Shown here: positions 1 to 6,462 of the stretch, piece by piece | How the letters are laid out: each line of letters starts with the position of its first letter | Numbering within the stretch: the stretch's first letter is position 1 | From: Treponema sp. | GTDB taxonomy: Bacteria > Spirochaetota > Spirochaetia > Treponematales > Breznakiellaceae | Direction of reading: 5' to 3' | Assembly (NCBI GenBank): GCA_009776715.1 | Contig: WRNF01000088.1 | Coordinates: forward strand, 1-7,311 | DNA length: 7,311 bases | Program-made: the position numbers and the translations under genes | The notes under the pieces: model-generated | Told to the model about the DNA's origin: nothing | Database searches by the model: none | The model's input: the letters and a program-made list of their open reading frames with translations, nothing else

Positions 1-2
1 CA

Positions 3-1226
3 TGCGGTAAATGGCTGGAAATTTGGAACGATGTTTTTATGCAGTACAATAAAAATGCAGAGGACAAATATGAGCCGCTTGCCCGTAAATGCGTTGACAC
101 GGGCATGGGCATTGAACGGACGGTGACAATACTCAATGGCAGGCAGTCGGTATACGACACGGAAATTTTTGCCCCAATACGGAACGCTGTGGAACAGGCG
201 GCGAGTTATGCTTACGGCACAGACAGCGAAAAAGACAAATCGGTGCGCATTATCTGCGATCATCTAAGGGCTGCGGCTTTCATTTTAGGCGATCCAAAAG
301 CGGTCAGCCCCTCCAATGTCGGCGCCGGTTATGTGCTGCGCCGCATTGTCCGCAGAGCGGTGCGGCATGGAAGGAAACTGGGCATAAGTACCGCATCTCC
401 TTTTCTTCCGTCCATTGCGGAAATTGTAATTGAACAAATGCGGGAACCCTATCCCGAACTAACGGAAAATAAAATCCGCATAACCGAAGAACTTGACAGG
501 GAAGAAAAAAAATTCCTTGAAACCCTGCAAAAGGGCGAACATGAATTTGAAAAACTTCTGCCCAATCTGTTAAAAGATCCCCGCAAAATAATGTCCGGAA
601 GGCTGGCTTTTAAGTTATACGACACCTACGGTTTCCCCATAGAATTGACCTATGAACTCGCCAGCGAAAACGGCATGCAGGTGAACCGGCAAGAATTTGA
701 CGAAGCGTTTAAAAAACACCAGGAACTTTCACGCGCCGGCAGCGGGCAAATTTTTAAGGGCGGCCTTCAGGATCATAGCGAAATTGCCGCCAGGTACCAC
801 ACAGCGACGCATCTTCTGCATCAGGCTTTGCGGACAGTGCTGGGGGATCACATCGCCCAAAAAGGGAGCAATATTACCGCCGAGCGGCTGCGTTTCGATT
901 TTGCCCATCCCAAAGCCATGACGCAGGAGGAAATTAAAAAAGTTGAAGAAACAGTGAACGAGCAGATTCAAAAAGATTTGCCTGTTTCTTATGAAGTGAT
1001 GGGTATTGAAACGGCAAAAAGCTCCGGGGCAATAGCTCTTTTTGGAGAAAAGTATGAATCCAATGTAAAGGTTTACACCATCGGTTTAAGCGAGAATTAT
1101 TTTTCAAAAGAAGTCTGCGGCGGCCCTCATGCGGAACGCACCGGCTGCCTGGGAAAATTTGTTATTCAGAAAGAGCAATCCTCGTCGGCAGGCGTCAGAA
1201 GAATAAGGGCTGTTTTGGAATATTAG
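3..1226 (+). CDS. alaS: Alanyl-tRNA synthetase, compact form, 5' end cut off by the window
   Basis: This cytoplasmic class II enzyme charges tRNA-Ala with alanine and clears mischarged Ser/Gly-tRNA-Ala. The reading frame is open to the left edge: codons before the ATG at 39 read CGKWLEIWNDVF, a conserved AlaRS stretch, so that ATG is internal and roughly 200 N-terminal residues (motifs 1 and 2) are missing from view. Numbered from the ATG at 39, motif 3 is DTGMGIER (20-27), followed by the helical tRNA-recognition region with GYVLRRIVRRAVRHG (97-111). The editing core has the zinc set HTATH (H254, H258) and CGGPH (C360, H364), plus the closing SSSAGVRRIRAVLEY. Compared with E. coli AlaRS (about 875 aa) two parts are absent: the beta-barrel segment normally between the synthetase and the HxxxH motif (no FYAESGGQ-like sequence), and the whole C-terminal oligomerisation/C-Ala domain. 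A full length near 600 aa fits spirochaetal AlaRS. The gene is convergent with parE. Confidence 0.95.
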   Translation, partial: CGKWLEIWNDVFMQYNKNAEDKYEPLARKCVDTGMGIERTVTILNGRQSVYDTEIFAPIRNAVEQAASYAYGTDSEKDKSVRIICDHLRAAAFILGDPKAVSPSNVGAGYVLRRIVRRAVRHGRKLGISTASPFLPSIAEIVIEQMREPYPELTENKIRITEELDREEKKFLETLQKGEHEFEKLLPNLLKDPRKIMSGRLAFKLYDTYGFPIELTYELASENGMQVNRQEFDEAFKKHQELSRAGSGQIFKGGLQDHSEIAARYHTATHLLHQALRTVLGDHIAQKGSNITAERLRFDFAHPKAMTQEEIKKVEETVNEQIQKDLPVSYEVMGIETAKSSGAIALFGEKYESNVKVYTIGLSENYFSKEVCGGPHAERTGCLGKFVIQKEQSSSAGVRRIRAVLEY

Positions 1227-1258
1227 AGTTGTTCGGAAACTTCAGTTTCAGAACAACT
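1227..1258. terminator. Imperfect hairpin between convergent alaS and parE, possible bidirectional terminator
   Basis: Starting one base after the alaS stop codon, AGTTGTTC (1227-1234) pairs with GAACAACT (1251-1258). After a single mismatch (1235/1250), GAAAC (1236-1240) pairs with GTTTC (1245-1249), leaving a 4-nt loop TTCA. This gives a 13-bp stem with one mismatch, usable on either strand. Neither strand has a clear T-run after the stem, so it is not a textbook intrinsic terminator. Position between convergent stop codons is the main argument. A minor GCTG-A5-CAGC hairpin (1262-1274) lies next to it, just after the parE stop. Confidence 0.55.
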
Positions 1259-1275
1259 TCCGCTGAAAAACAGCA

Positions 1276-3192
1276 TTAACCTGCATCTTCGATAAGGTTT
1301 TTCATGATATATTCCCTGCGTTCCGGGGTGTTTTTTCCCATGTAAAAATTTAAAACCTGCGGGACGGTTTTTAAAGTGTTCACCGATACCGGCACAAGAC
1401 GAATATTTTCTCCGATAAACTGGCCGAATTCTTTCGGGTTAATTTCACCTAGTCCCTTGAACCGTGTAATCTCACTTTGACTGCCAAGCTTTATTACCGC
1501 TTCATCCCGTTCTTTTTCGGAATAGCAATAACACGTTTCTTTTTTTGTCCTAACCCTGAACAAGGGTGTTTCAAGGATGAATATTCTGCCGCCGGTGACC
1601 AGTTCTTCAAAATAAGATAAAAAGAAAGTAAGAAGCAAATTCCGTATATGAAACCCGTCAAAATCAGCATCGGTGGCAATTACTATTTTCGCATAACGCA
1701 GGCCGTCAACGTCGTTTTCTATGCCCAGGGCCATCATCATATTATACAATTCTTCGTTTTTATAAATGGAAGTTCTTTTTTTTCCGTACATATTTTCCAC
1801 TTTGCCGCGCAGGGCAAAAATTGCCTGAGTCATAACGTCTCTGCTGGAAACAATGGAACCTGCGGCAGAATCGCCTTCGGTAATAAATATTGTCGATTCA
1901 AGCCCTTCTTTTTCATCTTCCAAATGATATTTGCAGTCTTTTAATTTAGGGATTTTAAGGGCAATTTTTTTTGCCGCTTCCCTTGCTTCTTTTTTTACTG
2001 CGTTTAATTCGGTACGCAGGCTTTCGTTGGAGAGAATCTTTCGTTCAAGTTTTTTCCCGTCTTCGGGGTTTTTGTGCAGCCAATCCTCGACCGCGTTACG
2101 TGTTTCCTGCACAATCCATGTGCGGATGTCCGAATTGCCAAGTTTATTTTTTGTCTGGCTTTCAAACACCGGGTTTTTTAACTTTACTGCTATTGCGGCT
2201 GCAGTTCCTTCGCGAATGTCCTCGCTGCGGTAATCTTTTTTAAAATATGTTTGAATTCCCTTTAAAAACCCTTCCTTGAAAGCAGAAAGATGCGTTCCGC
2301 CGTCAGAAGTAAACTGTCCATTAACAAATGAAAAATATTCCTCGCCATAATTATTGGTATGGGTAAAAGCAAATTCAAGCTGGCCGTTGGGGGAATGTTC
2401 GCCTTTGTAATACCCCATTGAATAGAGGTTGTCGTCTCCGGTTTCTTCGGATAACAAATCATAAAGGCCGCGTTTGGAAATAAACTGCTTTCCGTTAAAT
2501 GCAATGGTCAGCCCGGCGTTAAGGTAAGCGTAATTTTGAATTCTCTTTTCAATAAATTCAATGTTAAAAAGATAATCCTTAAAAATTTCCGGATCGGGAA
2601 TAAATTCTACAAAGGTTCCGTCTTTTTGTTTGTCCTTTAATTTTCCTTTTCGATCATTCTTTAGTTTTCCGCGTTCAAAAATAACTTCGGCAAATTCACC
2701 GCTGCGCAGGGCAACAACCCTAAAATGAGCCGACAATGCGTTAACTGCTTTAGTTCCCACTCCGTTAAGCCCCACAGAAAATTGAAACACATCATCATTG
2801 TATTTAGCGCCGGTATTAATAACCGAGACACATTCAACCAGTTTTCCCAGTGGAATGCCGCGGCCATAGTCGCGTACCTTCACTATTGCAGTCCCCGGTT
2901 TTTCATTGTTCTTAATTGCCACTTCGATGCATTTTCCGTTACCCATTATAAATTCATCAATACCGTTATCAATAATTTCTTTTAGCAGAACATAAATTCC
3001 GTCATCGGGGTTTGATCCGTCTCCAATCCGCCCAATGTACATTCCTGTACGCAGACGGATATGCTCAAGAGAGGATAACGTTTTTATTTTAGATTCATCG
3101 TATACAGCGGAATTATCTTCCTGTGTTTTTTGAATTTTATTGCCGGAATTTTTTAATGCATCCGGTTTTATTTTTGCTGTTTTTTTTGCCAT
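1276..3192 (-). CDS. parE: DNA topoisomerase IV subunit B (type IIA topoisomerase ATPase subunit)
   Basis: This is the ATPase/TOPRIM subunit that, with a ParC partner, passes one DNA duplex through another to decatenate and relax chromosomes. It has 638 aa, normal for the family. After a Lys-rich leader (1-35) comes the GHKL ATPase: KEIIDNGIDE (71-80; predicted catalytic E72, Mg-binding N76), VRDYGRGIP (106-114; ATP-contacting D108), and the lid GLNGVGTKAVNALS (141-154). The transducer carries the QTK loop (346-348). TOPRIM has EGDSAAGS (439-446) and DADFDG (508-513) for metal binding. RFKGLGE (577-583) and the short C-terminal tail follow. The 'HIRLRTGMYIG...NPDDGIYVLLKE' N-terminus is that of the ParE group seen in Bacteroidota and spirochaetes, and there is no Gram-negative GyrB insertion. 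Hence ParE is preferred over GyrB, though a GyrB assignment is not fully excluded. The gene starts 6 bases after the coiled-coil gene, so the two are probably co-transcribed. No parC is visible in the window. Confidence 0.88.
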   Translation of the reverse strand: MAKKTAKIKPDALKNSGNKIQKTQEDNSAVYDESKIKTLSSLEHIRLRTGMYIGRIGDGSNPDDGIYVLLKEIIDNGIDEFIMGNGKCIEVAIKNNEKPGTAIVKVRDYGRGIPLGKLVECVSVINTGAKYNDDVFQFSVGLNGVGTKAVNALSAHFRVVALRSGEFAEVIFERGKLKNDRKGKLKDKQKDGTFVEFIPDPEIFKDYLFNIEFIEKRIQNYAYLNAGLTIAFNGKQFISKRGLYDLLSEETGDDNLYSMGYYKGEHSPNGQLEFAFTHTNNYGEEYFSFVNGQFTSDGGTHLSAFKEGFLKGIQTYFKKDYRSEDIREGTAAAIAVKLKNPVFESQTKNKLGNSDIRTWIVQETRNAVEDWLHKNPEDGKKLERKILSNESLRTELNAVKKEAREAAKKIALKIPKLKDCKYHLEDEKEGLESTIFITEGDSAAGSIVSSRDVMTQAIFALRGKVENMYGKKRTSIYKNEELYNMMMALGIENDVDGLRYAKIVIATDADFDGFHIRNLLLTFFLSYFEELVTGGRIFILETPLFRVRTKKETCYCYSEKERDEAVIKLGSQSEITRFKGLGEINPKEFGQFIGENIRLVPVSVNTLKTVPQVLNFYMGKNTPERREYIMKNLIEDAG

Positions 3193-3198
3193 AGTATT

Positions 3199-4374
3199 TT
3201 AAAGATGCTCCTGCAATTTTTCGATATGTTCTTCCGCATCTATAATGCCTTTTTCATATTCGCCAATGCTCTTTTTTATCTGCGCAATTTTTTCTTTTTT
3301 CTCCAGAATCAGCCTGCGGAATTTTTCGATTCTTGCTTTTTCTTCATCTACTGCAAGAGATGCCCGCAGCCCTTGAATTGATTTTTCATCATCTTTAATA
3401 AACTGATCAATCTTAAGGATATTGTCAATTTCAATCTGATCTGTGGAAATTTTTAGCGATTCAATTGCAGCCCTGCATTCTGCCGGACCGGAAATTTCAG
3501 ATGCTTCCGTTCCGATACGGCGGTATATTTCCTTTAATTCATTTTCCGCCCTGGCAGCATGATTTTTAATGGATTGAATAAATTTCTGAGGGCTGCCCTC
3601 GGCAGAATACGCAGTGGAAATTTTTCGTTTTTCATCTCTAAAACCGGTTATTTCCTGTGCCAACTGGCGGGAAATTTCCCTTTTCAACTCAATCTCGGCG
3701 CAGAGATTGCTTATTTCTTCATCTTCAGGCGAAAAATCATGCGCCCCGGAATTTTTTCCGTTATGGATATTAACCGTATCACGGCGGCTAAATTTTTCGC
3801 CTATAGTGCGGTACAAAATGTCCATGCTGTTTTGCGCTTTTGACAGAAAAGAACGAAGCACAAGGCCTTGCGCGTTTTTGCCAATCCACGAAAAAACATT
3901 TCCGCCGTCCTTTTGCTCCAGCCCCGCAAGCCTATCTTCCAGGGACAGTATTTTTGAAATAAGCGCATCGGACTGAGTGCGGAACTGTGCGCAAAAATTT
4001 GCATAATTTTTTTCTTCCCCTGTTTTTTCGGCTGTGTACGATGCTTCCAAAAGCAGTTTTCCAAGCCCTAAATACAAAGACGACATTTCTTTTAAATAAA
4101 TATTTTCCTCTCGTTCCCCTAATGCAATTTTCTCTTCCAGTTCCTTAAATCTAAAAATATTTTCTTCCGCAGTTGCAATTTTCTGCTCTGATTGGGCCAA
4201 ATCTTCCTTCAGCATCCGGGAAGACACCAACTCCTCGAAGGCAGAATCTTCTGTCGAATCGGAAATGCGGTTAAAAAGAGTCTCGCCAAACCGTGTCAGT
4301 TGCGCGTCAAGAAGTGTTTTTTGTTCCAGTTTTCTCTGTTCCAGTTCATTTATCTGTTTTTTTCTATCATCCAT
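3199..4374 (-). CDS. Cytoplasmic coiled-coil protein of unknown function, upstream of parE
   Basis: I do not recognise a family. The 391-aa product is rich in Glu, Lys, Gln and Ile/Leu. It has long heptad-like helical stretches at about 1-25, 55-95 and 215-391, the last ending in EKKEKIAQIKKSIGEYEKG and HIEKLQEHL. A less charged middle part (about 95-200) includes NVFSWIGKNAQGLVLRSF (159-176). No signal peptide or membrane segment is visible, so it should be cytoplasmic. No Walker or other catalytic motif was seen, so it is not an SMC-type ATPase by itself. The ATG at 4374 is chosen because it begins the heptad region and sits 7 bases after a strong -10 box. There is no Shine-Dalgarno in front of it. 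An internal ATG (residue 54), with GAGGAG 15 bases upstream, is a weaker alternative start. Six bases separate its stop from parE, which suggests a shared transcript and perhaps a role in chromosome handling (inference only). Confidence 0.8.
   Translation of the reverse strand: MDDRKKQINELEQRKLEQKTLLDAQLTRFGETLFNRISDSTEDSAFEELVSSRMLKEDLAQSEQKIATAEENIFRFKELEEKIALGEREENIYLKEMSSLYLGLGKLLLEASYTAEKTGEEKNYANFCAQFRTQSDALISKILSLEDRLAGLEQKDGGNVFSWIGKNAQGLVLRSFLSKAQNSMDILYRTIGEKFSRRDTVNIHNGKNSGAHDFSPEDEEISNLCAEIELKREISRQLAQEITGFRDEKRKISTAYSAEGSPQKFIQSIKNHAARAENELKEIYRRIGTEASEISGPAECRAAIESLKISTDQIEIDNILKIDQFIKDDEKSIQGLRASLAVDEEKARIEKFRRLILEKKEKIAQIKKSIGEYEKGIIDAEEHIEKLQEHL
3208..3212 (-). promoter_or_regulatory. 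Possible parE ribosome binding site at unusually long spacing
   Basis: AGGAG on the - strand (part of GCAGGAG) lies inside the last codons of the upstream coiled-coil gene. It is 15 bases before the parE ATG, longer than the usual 5-10. No better Shine-Dalgarno is closer: the 6-base gap reads AATACT. Ribosomes finishing the upstream gene may re-initiate at parE. Confidence 0.4.
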
Positions 4375-4409
4375 AATAATAATTATATGGGATTTTGTAA
4401 GTTTTGCAA
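4375..4409 (-). promoter_or_regulatory. Predicted sigma70-type promoter giving a leaderless coiled-coil/parE transcript
   Basis: On the - strand the -35 box is TTGCAA (4409-4404, 4 of 6 match to TTGACA). A 16-base spacer (4403-4388) leads to a perfect -10 box, TATAAT (4387-4382). Only TATTATT (4381-4375) lies between the -10 box and the ATG at 4374. With normal -10 to +1 spacing, transcription would start at, or within a base or so of, the A of the start codon. The absence of a Shine-Dalgarno agrees with a leaderless message. The promoter falls in the 44-base gap after the lipoprotein stop codon, separating the envelope genes from the coiled-coil/parE pair. Confidence 0.65.
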
Positions 4410-4410
4410 G
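4393..4410. repeat. Tandem 9-bp imperfect direct repeat overlapping the -35 region
   Basis: On the + strand TTTTGTAAG (4393-4401) is followed directly by TTTTGCAAG (4402-4410), differing at one base. On the - strand this is CTTGCAAAA then CTTACAAAA. It covers the -35 box and half of the spacer of the predicted promoter, so it could be a regulator site. At this length and in an AT-rich gap, chance is also possible. Confidence 0.35.
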
Positions 4411-4418
4411 AGCCTCTC

Positions 4419-5126
4419 CTAATAATCTATTTCAGCTTGAGGAACAGTGTCCTGTTTAGCATCCGAAGTTCTTTCTGCTTGCTGCAAGATTTTAAGATAA
4501 TCCGGATCAAATATACCGGCAATAATATCTGCCTGGGCGCGGGTGAAATATAGTATCATGTTTGGAATAAGCTCCTGTTCCCTGCGGGTCACATCGCTGA
4601 CATTATCGGCTTCACGCTGCGTTATTGCGAAATACGGCAGCTTGTTTTTTAAGTAATAACCAAATTCAAGTTTAGGGTAGGCAATTCCCTGGGCTGAACG
4701 TTGGTAAGTATACCACATGATAAGGCTGTTTACACTGCCGTATTTCCGCTTGGTTCGCAGATAATTTTTTGTAAGGCTGTGCTGCGAATAATCTTCTTTG
4801 TAACGGTTCAGCGCTTCAATAAAGGCCATGCGGTTTTCTTCATCCCAAAACAGCGAGTAATTGGTTAACCTAAGGTTATATTCCATGCACACAATGTCAT
4901 CATCTGTATAATAAAAAACATTTATTTTACGCCTAACAAGATCTGAAGAGAATAATTTATCAAATTGAGCATCAGCCAATCCGGCTTCTATACGGTAAGC
5001 AAGGTTATCTACCTTTATTGGCTCTTTTGCCCGTTGAAACGAAGAACAAGCAGGGAAAAAAATTAAAGCAACTACAATAACCAACCTCGTTTTAAAGCAA
5101 CAGGGCTGATTTCTCCAAAAAAGCAT
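4419..5126 (-). CDS. Predicted lipoprotein of unknown function
   Basis: The 235-aa protein begins with a charged n-region (MLFWRNQPCCFKTR), a hydrophobic core (LVIVVALIFF, 15-24) and the lipobox-like FPAC with Cys27, followed by SSF. Spirochaetes tolerate such relaxed lipoboxes, so a mature lipoprotein of about 209 aa anchored to a membrane is predicted. The mature part is mixed and hydrophilic, with aromatic-rich runs such as VFYYTDDDIVCMEYNLRLTNY (70-90) and PKLEFGYYLKNKLPYFAIT (151-169). It has no membrane segment and no catalytic motif that I recognise. The start follows the barrel-gene stop by 6 bases and is in the same frame (TAA, two sense codons, ATG). No Shine-Dalgarno precedes it, so translational coupling to the barrel gene is likely. 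This close linkage suggests a periplasmic or outer-membrane partner of the barrel (inference). Confidence 0.8.
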   Translation of the reverse strand: MLFWRNQPCCFKTRLVIVVALIFFPACSSFQRAKEPIKVDNLAYRIEAGLADAQFDKLFSSDLVRRKINVFYYTDDDIVCMEYNLRLTNYSLFWDEENRMAFIEALNRYKEDYSQHSLTKNYLRTKRKYGSVNSLIMWYTYQRSAQGIAYPKLEFGYYLKNKLPYFAITQREADNVSDVTRREQELIPNMILYFTRAQADIIAGIFDPDYLKILQQAERTSDAKQDTVPQAEIDY

Positions 5127-5132
5127 AAGTTT

Positions 5133-6428
5133 TTAAAAAAACGCTATTTCCATTATTATAGGAATGCGGAAATAACCGAGTGTCCTAAAGCCGCTCTTGT
5201 CGTTGGTTAAATCTGCAAACGTGTAGGTAAAGCCGGCACATATATTTCCGTTACTATAATTCTTGCGAATATAGGCGCCTAGGCCTATATCTAGCCTTTT
5301 ATTATCCATTTTGATTCCGTCGTTTTTATCATTGCCCTTCAAATCAAGTCCGATTAATCCACCGACAATGGCAAAACCGAGATTATATGTAGGAATTAAA
5401 TGCATCGCAGCCCTCTGTGCAAAAGCACGATCTTGGCCTTGGCCTTTCACTTTACCGCCGAACCAGCTTTGCAGATTAAGGCCAATGCCAAAGTCATCTA
5501 TGGTGTAATTGGCACCCATGCTGGCCATAATGGGAGCACTGTAATCTATACCCTGATTAGAATAAGGAAAAGGTATTTTGACACCAATATCAAGGCCAAG
5601 ACCAAGACCGCTGAGTGCTGTCAGATTAAATGCTGCTTCAATTCTCTTGAACTGGTTGTAATAATAATTTAATTCGTCGCCTTGAAATTTTGCGTTGTAA
5701 ATGCCCTCGCCAGTAGGTATACCGGCCCAGGTAAAATTCGGAGCATTGAGAAACTGTAAACGTAAATGACCAGCGCCAGGGATACGGTACCCAGCGGCAA
5801 ACTGCATTCTGTCAAGGCTGGTTTTCATCAACGGCCCTAATTGTTCCAGTGCGGCTTTTTCAATTTTACTGTTACGAACCTTCATAAATGCAGCAAGAGT
5901 CAAACCCTGTATAGGGTAAATTCCAAGCAAGGCCCCGGCCTCATTCTGAGTCGAAACCACTGCAAATCGGTTAAAAATAGAGTCTTCCATGTCTACAGGT
6001 ATACGCAAAACAAAATAATCGAAACTGTCCCCGCCGAAAACACCGCGGAGTTCATCGTTCATGAAAACACCTACGTCAAGACGCACATATTCACCAAAAG
6101 GCTTAGCCCAAATATAACTGTACTCGCCAAGCCGGATAGCAACATCTGCTTCAATTTCTACAACAAACCCCACATATTGGCTATTGCCCCTGAAACATAA
6201 ATTTGCAGCACGGCCGCTTGGCTGAAGCCCCCAGCTTGGACCTATGGCGGTGGTAATTTTATGTTTCAATAACAGATCGTCCGGTTCGTCCTTATTTACC
6301 TGTAACTCAAAGGGTACAAAAGCTGCCCGGCCCCAGAAACTGGCACTGACACCGTTAGGCAGATTCTGCGCAAATGCCGCGCCTGTAAAAAGAACAAACA
6401 TTATTAAAACAATTAAATTCTTCTTCAT
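5133..6428 (-). CDS. Outer-membrane beta-barrel-like protein of unknown function
   Basis: The 431-aa product has a clear Sec signal peptide: MKK, a hydrophobic core to about residue 16, and a cleavage site AFA|Q after residue 20. The rest is built of Gly- and aromatic-rich stretches with alternating polarity, typical of amphipathic strands. Examples are YVGFVVEIEADVAIRLGEYSYIW (85-107), LGLGLDIGVKIPF (275-287), GIGLNLQSWFGG (314-325), RLDIGLGAYIRKNY (378-391) and ICAGFTYTF (396-404). It ends in EIAFF; a C-terminal Phe is the usual signal for insertion by the BAM machinery. A role as a porin-like or surface barrel is inferred; no named family is recognised. Translation should be strong: AAGGAG sits 8 bases before the ATG. 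The gene lies 34 bases after the secreted repeat protein and 6 bases before the lipoprotein gene, giving a likely envelope operon. Confidence 0.82.
   Translation of the reverse strand: MKKNLIVLIMFVLFTGAAFAQNLPNGVSASFWGRAAFVPFELQVNKDEPDDLLLKHKITTAIGPSWGLQPSGRAANLCFRGNSQYVGFVVEIEADVAIRLGEYSYIWAKPFGEYVRLDVGVFMNDELRGVFGGDSFDYFVLRIPVDMEDSIFNRFAVVSTQNEAGALLGIYPIQGLTLAAFMKVRNSKIEKAALEQLGPLMKTSLDRMQFAAGYRIPGAGHLRLQFLNAPNFTWAGIPTGEGIYNAKFQGDELNYYYNQFKRIEAAFNLTALSGLGLGLDIGVKIPFPYSNQGIDYSAPIMASMGANYTIDDFGIGLNLQSWFGGKVKGQGQDRAFAQRAAMHLIPTYNLGFAIVGGLIGLDLKGNDKNDGIKMDNKRLDIGLGAYIRKNYSNGNICAGFTYTFADLTNDKSGFRTLGYFRIPIIMEIAFF
5269..5290. repeat. 8-bp inverted repeat inside the barrel gene
   Basis: ATATAGGC (5269-5276) and GCCTATAT (5283-5290) are perfect inverse complements around a 6-base loop, GCCTAG. 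The hairpin lies near the 3' end of the barrel coding region. No T-run follows on either strand, so it is not a terminator. It may simply reflect coding constraints. Confidence 0.4.
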
Positions 6429-6436
6429 TCAATATT

Positions 6437-6442
6437 CTCCTT
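6437..6442 (-). promoter_or_regulatory. Strong Shine-Dalgarno site of the barrel gene
   Basis: AAGGAG on the - strand lies 8 bases before the ATG at 6428. It fixes the start of the signal peptide and is the best ribosome binding site in the window. The 34-base gap shows no promoter, so the gene is expected to be read from the upstream transcript. Confidence 0.8.
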
Positions 6443-6462
6443 GTGTAGTCCCCGGCAGATTA

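Noticed and set aside
39..41. ATG at 39 as the start of alaS
   Set aside because: The frame stays open to the left edge and the preceding codons (WLEIWNDVF) match conserved AlaRS sequence, so this Met is internal.
1648..2243. Open frames on the + strand opposite parE
   Set aside because: They lie entirely antisense to a well-supported conserved gene, have no ribosome site of note, and give low-complexity Phe/Ser-rich proteins typical of shadow frames.
3180..3187. Run of eight A bases (- strand) just after the parE start as a phase-variation switch
   Set aside because: It encodes part of a Lys-rich leader and is short. A housekeeping topoisomerase is an unlikely phase-variable gene.
1276..3192. 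Calling the topoisomerase subunit GyrB
   Set aside because: The N-terminus (HIRLRTGMYIG with DDGIYVLLKE) and DYGRGIPLG in place of DDGRGIP fit the ParE group better. Not fully excluded without a tree.
3559..3976. Overlapping + strand frames opposite the coiled-coil gene
   Set aside because: Two overlapping frames give unrelated Phe/Ser-rich products with no motif. They are explained as the antisense of Glu/Lys-rich coding sequence.
5124..5135. Stop-codon readthrough producing a barrel-lipoprotein fusion
   Set aside because: The frames match, but the lipoprotein has its own signal peptide and lipobox, which makes sense only as a separate start, and the stop is a plain TAA.
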